Positions 13,501 through 26,700 of a DNA stretch of 64,000 bases are shown piece by piece. Every line of letters begins with the position of its first letter. Position 1 is the first letter of the stretch. The notes beneath the pieces are model-generated. The model saw only the letters and a list, made by a program, of their open reading frames with translations. It made no database searches and was not told the origin of the DNA. The DNA is taken from contig OZ026603.1 in the NCBI GenBank assembly GCA_964020085.1, positions 5,624,993-5,688,992 of the forward strand. The letters are read 5' to 3'. A program made the position numbers and the translations under genes. The stretch is from Micromussa lordhowensis. Its lineage: Eukaryota > Cnidaria > Anthozoa > Scleractinia > Lobophylliidae.

Positions 13501-14487
13501 CGCCAGGGTGTTTTTTCTGGCCTTCTTTTTGCAGTAGTTTCCCCTGGTCCCAACTTTGCAGAATTTCAGAAAACGCGCGCTGGGGGTCCCCTTGGCAAAT
13601 TTGACATAGCTCGGCTTCACGGGCACTTTAAGAGGCGCGGTTTGCAGCAAAATGTTCTGCTAGGTTGGCACTTGAAGGAAATCTTAGTTAGAACATGATG
13701 GCATTGGCGCCAGGGTGTTTTTTCTGGCCTTCTTTTTGCAGTAGTTTCCCCTGGTCCCAACTTTGCAGAATTTAAGAAAACGCGCGCTGGGGGTCCCCTT
13801 GGCAAATTTGACATAGCTCGGCTTCACGGGCACTTTAAGAGGCGCGGTTTGCAGCAAAATGTTTTGCTAGGTTAACACTTCAGAGAAATCCTAGTTAGAA
13901 CATGATGGCATTGGCGCCAGGGTGTTTTTTCTGGCCTTCTTTTTGCAGTAGTTTCCCCTGGTCCCAACTTTGCAGAATTTCAGAAAACGCGCGCTGGGGG
14001 TCCCCTTGGCAAATTTGACATAGCTCGGCTTCACGGGCACTTTAAGAGGCGCGGTTTGCAGCAAAATGTTCTGCTAGGTTGGCACTTCAAGAAAATCGCA
14101 GTTAGAACATGATGGCATTGGCGCCAGGGTGTTTTTTCTGGCCTTCTTTTTGCAGTAGTTTCCCCTGGTCCCAACTTTGCAGAATTTCAGAAAACGCGCG
14201 CTGGGGGTCCCCTTGGCAAATTTGACATAGCTCGGTTTCACGGGCACTTTAAGAGGCGCGGTTTGCAGCAAAATGTTGTGCTAGGTTGGCACTTCAAGGA
14301 AATCGAAGTTAGAACATAATGTCATTGGCGCCAGGGTGTTTTTTCTGGCCTTCTTTTTGCAGTAGTTTCCCCTGGTCCCAACTTTGCAGAATTTCAGAAA
14401 ACGCGCGCTGGGGGTCCCCTTGGCAAATTTGACATAGCTCGGCTTCGCGGGCACTTTAAGAGGCGCGGTTTGCAGCAAAATGTTCTG
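10557..14487 (+). repeat. Heterogeneous satellite monomers without a clear HOR
   Basis: The 207-bp phase continues, but I could not find a stable multi-monomer period. Small indels cluster here: GGGCC instead of GGCGCC near 11224 and 11431 in adjacent monomers, and GAGGGCGG near 13428. Two monomers carry short blocks of substitutions in the otherwise fixed CTTCACGGGCAC segment (near 12374 and 13202). No other sequence is present. Confidence 0.8.
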
Positions 14488-17178
14488 CTAGGTTGGCACT
14501 TCAAGGAAATCTTAGTTAGAACATGATGGCATTGGCGCCAGGGTGTTTTTTCTGGCCTTCTTTTTGCAGTAGTTTCCCCTGGTCCCAACTTTGCAGAATT
14601 TCAGAAAACGCGCGCTGGGGGTCCCCTTGGCAAATTTGACATAGCTCGGCTTCACGGGCACTTTAAGAGGCGAGGTTTGCAGCAAAATGTTCTGCTAGGT
14701 TGGCACTTTAAGGAAATTGTAGTTAAAATATGATGGCATTGGCGCCAGGGTGTTTTATTTGGCCTTCTTTTTGCAGTAGTTTCCCCTGGTCCCAACTTTG
14801 CAGAAGTTCAGAAAACGCGCGCTGGGGGTCCCCTTGGCAAATTTGACATAGCTCGGCTTCACGGGCACTTTAAGAGGCGCGGTTTGCAGCAAAATGTTCT
14901 GCTAGGTTGGCACTTGAAGGAAATCTTAGTTAGAACATGATGGCATTGGCGCCAGGGTGTTTTTTCTGGCCTTCTTTTTGCAGTAGTTTCCCCTGGTCCC
15001 AACTTTCTAGAATTTCAGAAAACGCGCGCTGGGGGTCCCCTTGGCAAATTTGACATAGCTCGGCTTCACGGGCACTTTAAGAGGCGCGGTTTCCAGCAAA
15101 ATGTTCTGCTAGGTTGGCACTTCAAGGAAATCTTAGTTAGAACATGATGGCATTGGCGCCAGGGTGTTTTTTCTGGCCTTCTTTTTGCAGTAGTTTCCCC
15201 TGGTCCCAACTTTGCAGAATTTCAGAAAACGCGCGCTGGGGGTCCCCTTGGCAAATTTGACATAGCTCGGGTTCACGGGCACTTTAAGAGGCGCGGTTTG
15301 CAGCAAAATGTTCTGCTAGGTTGGCACTTCAAGAAAATCCTAGTTAGAACATGATGGCATTGGCGCCAGGGTGTTTTTTCTGGCCTTCTTTTTGCAGTAG
15401 TTTCCCCTGGTCCCAACTTTGCAGAATTTCAGAAAACGCGCGCTGGGGGTCCCCTTGGCAAATTTGACATAGCTCGGCTTCACGGGCACTTTAAGAGGCG
15501 AGGTTTGCAGCAAAATGTTCTGCTAGGTTGGCACTTTAAGGAAATTGTAGTTAAAATATGATGGCATTGGCGCCAGGGTGTTTTATTTGGCCTTCTTTTT
15601 GCAGTAGTTTCCCCTGGTCCCAACTTTGCAGAAGTTCAGAAAACGCGCGCTGGGGGTCCCCTTGGCAAATTTGACATAGCTCGGCTTCACGGGCACTTTA
15701 AGAGGCGCGGTTTGCAGCAAAATGTTCTGCTAGGTTGGCACTTCAAGGAAATCTTAGTTAAAACATGATGGCATTGGCGCCAGGGTGTTTTTTCTGGCCT
15801 TCTTTTTGCAGTAGTTTCCCCTGGTCCCAACTTTCTAGAATTTCAGAAAACGCGCGCTGGGGGTCCCCTTGGCAAATTTGACATAGCTCGGGTTCACGGG
15901 CACTTTAAGAGGCGCGGTTTGCAGCAAAATGTTCTGCTAGGTTGGCACTTCAAGAAAATCCTAGTTAGAACATGATGGCATTGGCGCCAGGGTGTTTTTT
16001 CTGGCCTTCTTTTTGCAGTAGTTTCCCCTGGTCCCAACTTTGCAGAATTTCAGAAAACGCGCGCTGGGGGTCCCCTTGGCAAATTTGACATAGCTCGGCT
16101 TCACGGGCACTTTAAGAGGCGCGGTTTGCAGCAAAATGTTGTGCTAGATTGGCACTTTAAGGAAATCTTAGTTAGAACATGATGGCATTGGCGCCAGCGT
16201 GTTTTCTCTGGCCTTCTTTTTGCAGTAGTTTCCCCTGGTCCCAACTTTGCAGAATTTCAGAAAACGCGCGCTGGGGGTCCCCTTGGCAAATTTGACATAG
16301 CTCGGCTTCACGGGCACTTTAAGAGGCGCGGTTTGCAGCAAAATATTCTGCTAGGTTGGCATTTTAAGAAAATCCAAGTTAGAACATGATGGCATTGGCG
16401 CCAGGGTGTTTTTTCTGGCCTTCCTTTTGCAGTAGTTTCCCCTGGTCCAAACTTTGCAGAATTTCAGAAAACGCGCGCTAGGGGTCCCCTTGGCAAATTT
16501 GACATAGCTCGGCTTCACGGGCACTTTAAGAGGCGCGGTTTGCAGCAAAATGTTTTGCTAGGTTGGCACTTCAAGAAACTTTTAGTTAGAACATGATGGC
16601 ATTGGCGCCAGGGTGTTTTTTCTGGCCTTCTTTTTGCAGTAGTTTCCCCTGGTCCCAACTTTCTAGAATTTCAGAAAACGCGCGCTGGGGGTCCCCTTGG
16701 CAAATTTGACATAGCTCGGGTTCACGGGCACTTTAAGAGGCGCGGTTTGCAGCAAAATGTTCTGCTAGGTTGGCACTTCAAGAAAATCCTAGTTAGAACA
16801 TGATGGCATTGGCGCCAGGGTGTTTTTTCTGGCCTTCTTTTTGCAGTAGTTTCCCATGGTCCCAACTTTGCAGAATTTCAGAAAACGCGCGCTGGGGGTC
16901 CCCTTGGCAAATTTGACATAGCTCGGCTTCACGGGCACTTTAAGAGGCGCGGTTTGCAGCAAAATGTTGTGCTAGGTTGGCACTTCAAGGAAATCTTAGT
17001 TAGAACATGATGGCATTGGCGCCAGCGTGTTTTTTCTGGCCTTCTTTTTGCAGTAGTTTCCCCTGGTCCCAACTTTGCAGAATTTCAGAAAACGCGCGCT
17101 GGGGGTCCCCTTGGCAAATTTGACATAGCTCGGCTTCACGGGCACTTTAAGAGGCGCGATTTGCAGCAAAATGTTGTG
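14488..17178 (+). repeat. 4-monomer HOR (828 bp), about 3 imperfect copies
   Basis: The XbaI-creating variant AACTTTCTAGAATTTC falls at 15001, 15829 and 16657, exactly 828 bp apart. The GTAGTTAAAATATG plus TTTTATTTGG monomer starts at 14695 and 15523, also 828 bp apart. CTCGGGTTCACGGG and the GCCAGCGTG variant (16144 and 16972) follow the same spacing. The third copy has lost the TTTTATTTGG monomer identity, so homogenisation is incomplete. Confidence 0.85.
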
Positions 17179-19999
17179 CTAGGTTGGCACTTGAAGGAAA
17201 TCGTAGTTAGAACATGATGGCATTGGCGCCAGGGTGTTTTTTCTGGCCTTCTTTTGTCAGGAGTTTCCCCAAGTCCCAACTTTGCAGAATTTCAGAAAAC
17301 GCGCGCTGGGGGTCCCCTTGGCAAATTTGACATAGCTCGGGTTCACGGGCACTTTAAGAGGCGCGGTTTGCAGCAAAATGTTTTGCTAGGTTGGCACTTT
17401 AAGGAAATCCTAGTTAAAACATGATGGCATTGGCGCCAGGGTGTTTTTTCTGGCCTTCTTTTTGCAGTAGTTTCCCCTGGTCCCAACTTTGCAGAATTTC
17501 AGAAAACGCGCGCTGGGGGTCTCCTTGGCAAATTTGACATAGCTCGGCTTCACGGGCACTTTAAGAGGCGCGGTTTGCAGCAAAATGTTCTGCTAGGTTG
17601 GCACTTTAAGGAATTTTTAGTTAAAACATGATGGCATTGGCGCCAGGGTGTTTTTTCTGGCCTTCTTTTTGCAGTAGTTTCCCCTGGTCCCAACTTTGCA
17701 GAATTTCAGAAAACGCGCGCTGGGGGTCCCCTTGGCAAATTTGACATAGCTCGGCTTCACGGGCACTTTAAGAAGCGCGGTTTGCAGCAAAATGTTCTGC
17801 TAGGTTGGCACTTTAAGGAAATTTTAGTTAGAACAGGATGGCATTGGCGCCAGGGTGTTTTTTCTGGCCTTCTTTTTGCAGTAGTTTCCCCTGGTCCCAA
17901 CTTTGCAGAATTTCAGAAAACGCGCGCTGGGGGGCCCTTGGCAAATTTGACATAGCTCGGCTTCACGGGCACTTTAAGAGGCGCGGTTTGCAGCAAAATG
18001 TTCTGCTAGGTTGGCACTTCAAGGAAATCTTAGTTAGAACAAGATGGCATTGGCGCCAGGGTGTTTTTTCTGGCCTTCTTTTTGCAGTAGTTTCCCCTGG
18101 TCCCAACTTTGCAGAATTTCAGAAAACGCGCGCTGGGGGTCCCCTTGGCAAATTTGACATAGCTCGGCTTCATGGGCACTTTAAGAGGCGAGGTTTGCAG
18201 CAAAATGTTCTGCTTGGTTGGCACTTTAAGGAAATCCTAGTTAAAACATGATGGCATTGGCGCCAGGGTGTTTTTTTTGGCCTTCTTTTTGCAGTAGTTT
18301 CCCCTGGTCCCAACTTTGCAGAATTTCAGAAAACGCGCGCTGGGGGTCCCCTTGGCAAATTTGACATAGCTCGGCTTCACGGGCACTTTAAGAGGCGCGG
18401 TTTCCAGCAAAATGTTCTGCTAGGTTGGCACTTCAAGGAAATCTTAGTTGGAACATGATGGCATTGGCGCCAGGGTGTTTTTTCTGGCCTTCTTTTTGCA
18501 GTAGTTTCCCCTGTTCCCAACTTTCTAGAATTTCAGAAAACGCGCGCTGGGGGTCCCCTTGGCAAATTTGACATAGCTCGGCTTCACGGGCACTTTAAGA
18601 GGCGCGGTTTCCAGCAAAATGTTCTGCTAGGTTGGCACTTCAAGAAAATCCTAGTTAAAACATGATGGCATTGGCGCCAGGGTGTTTTTTCTGGCCTTCT
18701 TTTTGCAGTAGTTTCCCCTGGTCCCAACTTTGCAGAATTTCAGAAAACGCGCGCTGGGGGTCCCCTTGGCAAATTTGACATAGCTCGGGTTCACGGGCAG
18801 TTTAAGAGGCGCGATTTGCAGCAAAATGTTCTGCTAGGTTGGCACTTCAAGAAAATGTTAGTTAGAACATGATGGCATTGGCGCCAGGGTGTTTTTTTTG
18901 GCCTTCTTTTTGCAGTAGTTTCCCCTGGTCCCAACTTTGCAGAATTTCAGAAAACGCGCGCTGGGGGTCCCCTTGGCAAATTTGCCATAGCTCGGCTTCA
19001 CGGGCACTTTAAGAGGCGCGGTTTGCAGCAAAATGTTCTGCTAGGTTGGCACTTTAAGGAAATTCTAGTTAAAACATGATGGCATTGGCGCCAGGGTGTT
19101 TTTTCTGGCCTTCTTTTTGCAGTAGTTTCCCCTGGTCCCAACTTTGCAGAATTTCAGAAAACGCGCGCTGGGGGTCCCCTTGGCAAATTTGACATAGCTC
19201 GGCTTCACGGGCACTTTAAGAGGCGCGGTTTGCAGCAAAATGTTCTGCTAGGCTGGCACTTTAAGGAAATGTTAGTTAAAACATGATGGCATTTGCGCCA
19301 TGGTGTTTTTTTTGACCTTCTTTTTGCAGTAGTTTCCCCTGCTCCCAACTTTGCAGAATTTCAGAAAACGCGCGCTGGGGGTCCCCTTGGCAAATTTGAC
19401 ATAGCTCGGCTTCACGGGCACTTTAAGAGGTGCGGTTTGCAGCAAAATGTTTTGCTAGGTTGGCACTTGAAGGAAATCCTAGTTAGATCATGATGGCATT
19501 GGCGCCAGGGTGTTTTTTCTGGCCTTCTTTTTGCAGTAGTTTCCCCTGGTCCCAACTTTGCAGAATTTCAGAAAACGCGCGCTGGGGGTCCTTTTGGCAA
19601 ATTTAACATAGCTCGGCTTCACGGGCATTTTAAGAGGCGCGGTTTGCAGCAAAATGTTCTGCTAGGTTGGCACTTCAAGGAAATCTTAGTTAAAACATGA
19701 TGGCATTGGCGCCAGGGTGTTTTTTTTGGCCTTCTTTTTGCAGTAGTTTCCCCTGGTCCCAACTTTGCAGAATTTCAGAAAACGCGCGCTGGGGGTCCCC
19801 TTGGCAAATTTGCCATAGCTCGGCTTCACGGGCACTTTAAGAGGCGCGGTTTGCAGCAAAATGTTCTGCTAGGTTGGCACTTCAAGGAAATTCTAGTTAA
19901 AACATGATGGCATTGGCGCCAGGGTGTTTTTTCTGGCCTTCTTTTTGCAGTAGTTTCCCCTGGTCCCAACTTTGCAGAATTTCAGAAAACGCGCGCTGG
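17179..19999 (+). repeat. Heterogeneous satellite monomers
   Basis: The array continues in phase with diverse monomers. A CTTTTGTCAG variant occurs near 17253. At 17931-17936 the G/C run is altered (GGGGGGCCC). Loss of the recurrent TGA near 17834 (AACAGGATGG) and 18041 (AACAAGATGG) creates the longest open frame in the window, which I do not regard as a gene. The AACTTTCTAG variant recurs at 18519, nine monomers after 16657. A TTTGCCATAG variant first appears near 18983. Confidence 0.8.
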
Positions 20000-22900
20000 G
20001 GGTCCCCTTGGCAAATTTGACATAGCTCGGCTTCAGGGCACTTTAAGAGGCGCGGTTTGCAGCAAAATGTTTTGCTAGGTTGGCACTTGAAGGAAATTGT
20101 AGTTAGAACATGATGGCATTGGCGCCAGGGTGTTTTTTCTGGCCTTCTTTTTGCAGTAGTTTCGCCTGGTCCCAACTTTGCAGAATTTTAGAAAACGCGC
20201 GCTGGGGGTCCCCTTGGCAAATTTGACATAGCTCGGCTTCACGGGCACTTTAAGAGGCGAGGTTTGCAGCAAAATGTTCTGCTAGGTTGGCACTTTAAGG
20301 AAATCCTAGTTAGAACATGATGGCATTGGCGCCAGGGTGTTTTTTCTGGCCTTCTTTTTGCAGTAGTTTCCCCTGGTCCCAACTTTGCAGAATTTCAGAA
20401 AACGCGCGCTGGGGGTCCCCTTGGCAAATTTGACATAGCTCGGCTTCACGGGCACTTTAAGAGGCGCGGTTTGCAGCAAAATGTTCTGCTAGGTTGGCAC
20501 TTCAAGGAAATTTTAGTTAGAACATGATGGCATTGGCGCCAGGGTGTTTTTTCTGGCCTTCTTTTTGCAGTAGTTTCCCCTGGTCCCAACTTTGCAGAAT
20601 TTCAGAAAACGCGCGCTGGGGGTCCCCTTGGCAAATTTGACATAGCTCGGCTTCACGGGCACTTTAAGAGGCGCGGTTTGCAGCAAAATGTTCTGCTAGG
20701 TTGGCACTTCAAGGAAATTTTAGTTAGAACATGATGGCATTGGCGCCAGGGTGTTTTTTTTGGCCTTCTTTTTGCAGTAGTTTCCCCTGGTACCAACTTT
20801 GCAGAATTTCAGAAAACGCGCGCTGGGGGTCCCCTTGGCAAATTTGCCATAGCTCGGCTTCACGGGCACTTTAAGAGGCGCGGTTTGCAGCAAAATGTTC
20901 TGCTAGGTTGGCACTTTAAGGAAATTCTAGTTAGAACATGATGGCATTGGCGCCAGAGTGTTTTTTCAGGCCTTCTTTTTGCAGTAGTTTCCCCTGGTCC
21001 CAACTTTGCAGAATTTCAGAAAACGCGCGCTGGGGGTCCCCTTGGCAAATTTGCCATAGCTCGGCTTCTCGGGCACTTTAAGAGGCGCGGTTTGCAGCAA
21101 AATGTTCTGCTAGGTTGGCACTTCAAGGAAATCTTAGTTAGAACATGATGGCATTGGCGCCAGGGTGTTTTTTCTGGCCTTCTTTTTGCAGTAGTTTCCC
21201 CTGGTCCCAACTTTGCAGAATTTCAGAAAACGCGCGCTGGGGGTCCCCTTGGCAAATTTGACATAGCTCGGCTTCACGGGCACTTTAAGAGGCGCGGTTT
21301 GCAGCAAAATGTTCTGCTAGGTTGGCACTTCAAGGAAATCCTAGTTAAAACATGATGGCATTGGCGCCAGGCTGTGTTTTTTGGCCTTCTTTTTGCAGTA
21401 GTTTCCCCTGGTCCCAACTTTGCAGAATTTCAGAAAACGCGCGCTGGGGGTCCCCTTGGCAAATTTGACATAGCTCGGCTTCACGGGCACTTTAAGAGGC
21501 GCGGTTTGCAGCAAAATGTTCTGCTAGGTTGGCACTTCAAGGAAATCCTAGTTAGAACATGATGGCATTGGCGCCAGGGTGTTTTTTCTGGCCTTCTTTT
21601 TGCAGTAGTTTCCCCTGGTCCCAACTTTGCAGAATTTCAGAAAACGCGCGCTGGGGGTCCCCTTGGCAAATTTAACATAGCTCGGCTTCACGGGCACTTT
21701 AAGAGGCGCGGTTTGCAGCAAAATGTTCTGCTAGGTTGGCACTTCAAGGAAATCTTAGTTAGAACATGATGGCATTGGCGCCAGGGTGTTTTTTCTGGCC
21801 TTCTTTTTGCAGTAGTTTCGCCTGGTCCCAACTTTGCAGAATTTCAGAAAACGCGCGCTGGGGGTCCCCTTGGCAAATTTGACATAGCTCGGCTTCACGG
21901 GCACTTTAAGAGGCGCGGTTTGCAGCAAAAATGTTCTGCTAGGTTGGCACTTCAAGGAAATCCAAGTTAGAACATGATGGCATTAGCGCCAGGGTGTTTT
22001 TTCTGGCCTTCTTTTTGCAGTAGTTTCCCTTGGTCCCAACTTTGCAGAATTTCAGAAAACGCGCGCTGGGGGTCCCCTTGGCAAATTTGACATAGCTCGG
22101 GTTCACGGGCACTTTAAGAGGCGCGGTTTGCAGCAAAATGTTCTGCTAGGTTGGCACTTCAAGGAAATTGTAGTTAGAACATGATGGCATTGGCGCCAGG
22201 TTGTTTTTTCTGGCCTTCTTTTTGCAGTAGTTTCCCCTGGTACCAACTTTGCAGAATTTCAGAAAACGCGCGCTGGGGGTCCCCTTGGCAAATTTGACAT
22301 AGCTCGGCTTCACGGGCACTTTAAGAGGCGCGGTTTGCAGCAAAATGTTTTGCTAGGTTGGCACTTGAAGGAAATTCTAGTTAGAACATGATGGCATTGG
22401 CGCCAGGGTGTTTTTTTTGGCCTTCTTTTTGCAGTAGTTTCCCCTGGTACCAACTTTGCAGAATTTCAGAAAACGCGCGCTGGGGGTCCCCTTGGCAAAT
22501 TTGCCATAGCTCGGCTTCACGGGCACTTTAAGAGGCGCGGTTTGCAGCAAAATGTTTTGCTAGGTTGGCACTTCAAGGAAATTTTAATTACAACATGATG
22601 GCATTGGCGCCAGGGTGTTTTTTTTGGCCTTCTTTTTGCAGTAGTTTCCCCTGGTACCAACTTTGCAGAATTTCAGAAAACGCGCGCTGGGGGTCCCCTT
22701 GGCAAATTTGCCATAGCTCGGCTTCACGGGCACTTTAAGAGGCGCGGTTTGCAGCAAAATGTTCTGCTAGGTTGGCACTTCAAGGAAATCCTAGTTAGAA
22801 CATGATGGCATTGGCGCCAGAGTGTTTTTTCAGGCCTTCTTTTTGCAGTAGTTTCCCCTGGTCCCAACTTTGCAGAATTTCAGAAAACGCGCGCTGGGGG

Positions 22901-25900
22901 TCCCCTTGGCAAATTTGCCATAGCTCGGCTTCACGGGCACTTTAAGAGACCCGGTTTGCAGCAAAATGTTCTGCTAGGTTGGCACTTCAAGGAAATCTTA
23001 GTTAGAACATGATGGCATTGGCGCCAGGGTGTTTTTTCTGGCCTTCTTTTTGCAGTAGTTTCCCCTGGTCCCAACTTTGCAGAATTTCAGAAAACGCGCG
23101 CTGGGGGTCCCCTTGGCAAATTTGACATAGCTCGGCTTCACGGGCACTTTGAGAGGCGAGGTTTGCAGCAAAATGTTCTGCTAGGTTGGCACTTCAAGGA
23201 AATCCTAGTTAAAACATGATGGCATTGGCGCCAGGCTGTTTTTGTTGGCCTTCTTTTTGCAGTAGTTTCCCCTGGTCCCAACTTTGCAGAATTTCAGAAA
23301 ACGCGCGCTGGGGGTCCCCTTGGCAAATTTGACATAGCTCGGCTTCACGGGCACTTTAAGAGGCGCGGTTTGCAGCAAAATGTTCTGCTAGGTTGGCACT
23401 TCAAGGAAATCCTAGTTAGAACATGATGGCATTGGCGCCAGGGTGTTTTTTCTGGCCTTCTTTTTGCAGTAGTTTCCCCTGGTCCCAACTTTGCAGAATT
23501 TCAGAAAACGCGCGCTGGGGGTCCCCTTGGAAAATTTGACATAGCTCGGCTTCACGGGCACTTTAAGAGGCGCGGTTTGCAGCAAAATGTTCTGCTAGGT
23601 TGGCACTTCAAGGAAATCTTAGTTAGAACATGATGGCATTGGCGCCAGGGTGTTTTTTCTGGCCTTCTTTTTGCAGTAGTTTCGCCTGGTCCCAACTTTG
23701 CAGAATTTCAGAAAACGCGCGCTGGGGGTCCCCTTGGCAAATTTGACATAGCTCGGCTTCACGGGCACTTTAAGAGGCGCGCTTTGCAGCAAAAATGTTC
23801 TGCTAGGGTGGCACTTCAAGGAAATCCTAGTTAGAACATGATGGCATTAGCGCCAGGGTGTTTTTTCTGGCCTTCTTTTTGCAGTAGTTTCCCCTGGTCC
23901 CAACTTTGCAGAATTTCAGAAAACGCGCGCTGGGGGTCCCCTTGGCAAATTTGACATAGCTCGGGTTCACGGGCACTTTAAGAGGCGCGGTTTGCAGCAA
24001 AATGTTCTGCTAGGTTAACACTTCAAGGAAGTTCTAATTAAAACATGATGGCATTGGCGCCAGGGTGTTTTTTCTTGCCTCCTTTTTGCAGAAGTTTCCC
24101 CTGGTCCCAACTTTGCAGAATTTCAGAAAACGCGCGCTGGGGGTCCCCTTGGCAAATTTGACATAGCTCGGCTTCACGGGCACTTTAAGAGACGCGGTTT
24201 GCAGCAAAATGTTCTGCTAGGTTGGCACTTCAAGGAAATCCTAGTCAAAAGATGATGGCATTTGCGTCATGGTGTTTTTTTTGCCCTTCTTTTTGCAGTA
24301 GTTTCCCCTGCTCCCAACTTTGCAGAATTTCAGAAAACGCGCGCTGGGGGTCCCCTTGGCAAATTTGACATAGCTCGGCTTCACGGGCACTTTAAGAGGC
24401 GCGGTTTGCAGCAAAATGTTCTGCTAGGTTGGCACTTCAAGGAAATCCTAGTTAGAACATGATGGCATGGGCGCCAGGGTTTTTTTCTGGCCTTCTTTTT
24501 GCAGTAGTTTCCCCTGGTCCCAACTTTGCAGAATTTCAGAAAACGCGCGCTGGGGGTGCCCTTGGCAAATTTAACATAGCTCGGGTTCACGGGCACTTTA
24601 AGAGGCGCGGTTTGCAGCAAAATGTTCTGCTAGGTTGGCACTTTAAGGAAGTTCTAGTTAGAACATGATGGCATTGGCGCCAGGGTGTTTTTTGTGGCCT
24701 CCTTTTTGCAGTAGTTTCCCCTGGTCCCAACTTTGCAGAATTTCAGAAAACGCGCGCTGGGGGTCCCCTTGGCAAATTTGACATAGCTCGGCTTCACGGG
24801 CACTTTAAGAGGCGCGGTTTGCAGCAAAATGTTCTGCTAGGTTGGCACTTCAAGGAAATCCTAGTTAAAACATGATGGCATTGGCGCCAGGGTGTTTTTT
24901 CTGGCCTTCTTTTTGCAGTTGTTTCCCCTGGTCCCAACTTTGCAGAATTTCAGAAAACGCGCGCTGGGGGTGCCCTTGGCAAATTTAACATAGCTCGGGT
25001 TCACGGGCACTTTAAGAGGCGCGGTTTGCAGCAAAATGTTCTGCTTGATTGGCACTTGAAGGAAATCCTAGTTAGAACATGATGGCATTGGCGCCAGGGT
25101 GTTTTTTCTGGCCTTCTTTTTGCAGTAGTTTCCCCTGGTCCCAACTTTGCAGAATTTCAGAAAACGCGCGCTGGGGGTCCCCTTGGCAAATTTGACATAG
25201 CTCGGCTTCACGGGCACTTTAAGAGGCGCGGTTTGCAGCAAAATGTTCTGCTAGGTTGGCACTTCAAGGAAATCCTAGTTAGAACATGATGGCATTGGCG
25301 CCAGGGTGTTTTTTCTGGCCTTCTTTTTGCAGTAGTTTCGCCTGGTCCCAACTTTGCAGAATTTCAGAAAACGCGCGCTGGGGGTCCCCTTGGCAAATTT
25401 GACATAGCTCGGCTTCACGGGCACTTTAAGAGGCGCACTTTGCAGCAAAAATGTTCTGCTAGGTTGGCACTTCAAGGAAATCCTAGTTAGAACATGATGG
25501 CATTAGCGCCAGGGTGTTTTTTCTGGCCTTCTTTTTGCAGTAGTTTCCCCTGGTCCCAACTTTGCAGAATTTCAGAAAACGCGCGCTGGGGGTCCCCTTG
25601 GCAAATTTGACATAGCTCGGGTTCACGGGCACTTTAAGAGGCGCGGTTTGCAGCAAAATGTTCTGCTAGGTTGGCACTTCAAGGAAGTTCTAATTAAAAC
25701 ATGATGGCATTGGCGCCAGGGTGTTTTTTCTTGCCTCCTTTTTGCAGTAGTTTCCCCTGGTCCCAACTTTGCAGAATTTCAGAAAACGCGCGCTGGGGGT
25801 CCCCTTGGCAAATTTGACATAGCTCGGCTTCACGGGCACTTTAAGAGACGCGGTTTGCAGCAAAATGTTCTGCTAGGTTGGCACTTTAAGGAAATCCTAG

Positions 25901-26700
25901 TCAAAAGATGATGGCATTTGCGTCATGGTGTTTTTTCTGGCCTTCTTTTTGCAGTAGTTTCCCCTGCTTCCAACTTTGCAGAATTTCAGAAAACGCGCGC
26001 TGGGGGTCCCCTTGGCAAATTTGACATAGCTCGGCTTCACGGGCACTTTAAGAGGCGCGGTTTGCAGCAAAATGTTCTGCTAGGTTGGCACTTCAAGGAA
26101 ATCGTAGTTAGAACATGATGGCATGGGCGCCAGGGTTTTTTTCTGGCCTTCTTTTTGCAGTAGTTTCCCCTGGTCCCAACTTTGCAGAATTTCAGAAAAC
26201 GCGCGCTGGGGGTGCCCTTGGCAAATTTAACATAGCTCGGGTTCACGGGCACTTTAAGAGGCGCGGTTTGCAGCAAAATGTTCTGCTAGGTTGGCACTTC
26301 AAGGAAGTTCTAGTTAGAACATGATGGCATTGGCGCCAGGGTGTTTTTTCTGGCCTCCTTTTTGCAGTAGTTTTCCCTGGTCCCAACTTTGCAGAATTTC
26401 AGAAAACGCGCGCTGGGGGTCCCCTTGGCAAATTTGACATAGCTCGGCTTCACGGGCACTTTAAGAGGCGCGGTTTGCAGCAAAATGCTTTGCTAGGTTG
26501 GCACTTCAAGGAAATCCTAGTTAAAACATGATGGCATTGGCGCCAGGGTGTTTTTTCTGGCCTTCTTTTTGCAGTAGTTTCCCCTGGTCCCAACTTTGCA
26601 GAATTTCAGAAAACGCGCGCTGGGGGTCCCCTTGGCAAATTTGACATAGCTCGGCTTCACGGGCACTTTAAGAGGCGCGGTTTGCAGCAAAATGTTCTGC
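20000..26700 (+). repeat. Alternating 8- and 9-monomer HOR (1,656 and 1,864 bp)
   Basis: The TTTCGCCTGG marker sits at 20161, 21817, 23681 and 25337, with spacings of 1,656, 1,864 and 1,656 bp. Other markers agree. The five-A variant GCAAAAATG follows each of the last three. GGCATTAGCGCC follows next. GCATTTGCGTCATGG lies near 24256 and 25912. The GGCATGGGCGCC plus GGTTTTTTTC monomer lies near 24463 and 26119. CCAGAGTGTTTTTTCAGG lies near 20953 and 22817 (1,864 bp). The segment at about 23,400-24,990 is closely repeated at about 25,056-26,650. HOR length therefore differs by one monomer between neighbouring copies. Confidence 0.85.

Noticed and set aside
17838..18251. 137-residue plus-strand open frame, the longest in the window
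   Set aside because: It spans two monomers only because the recurrent TGA in AACATGATGG is mutated (near 18041). Several other long plus-strand frames (for example 4744-5007 and 5572-5835) have the same cause and start at TTG.
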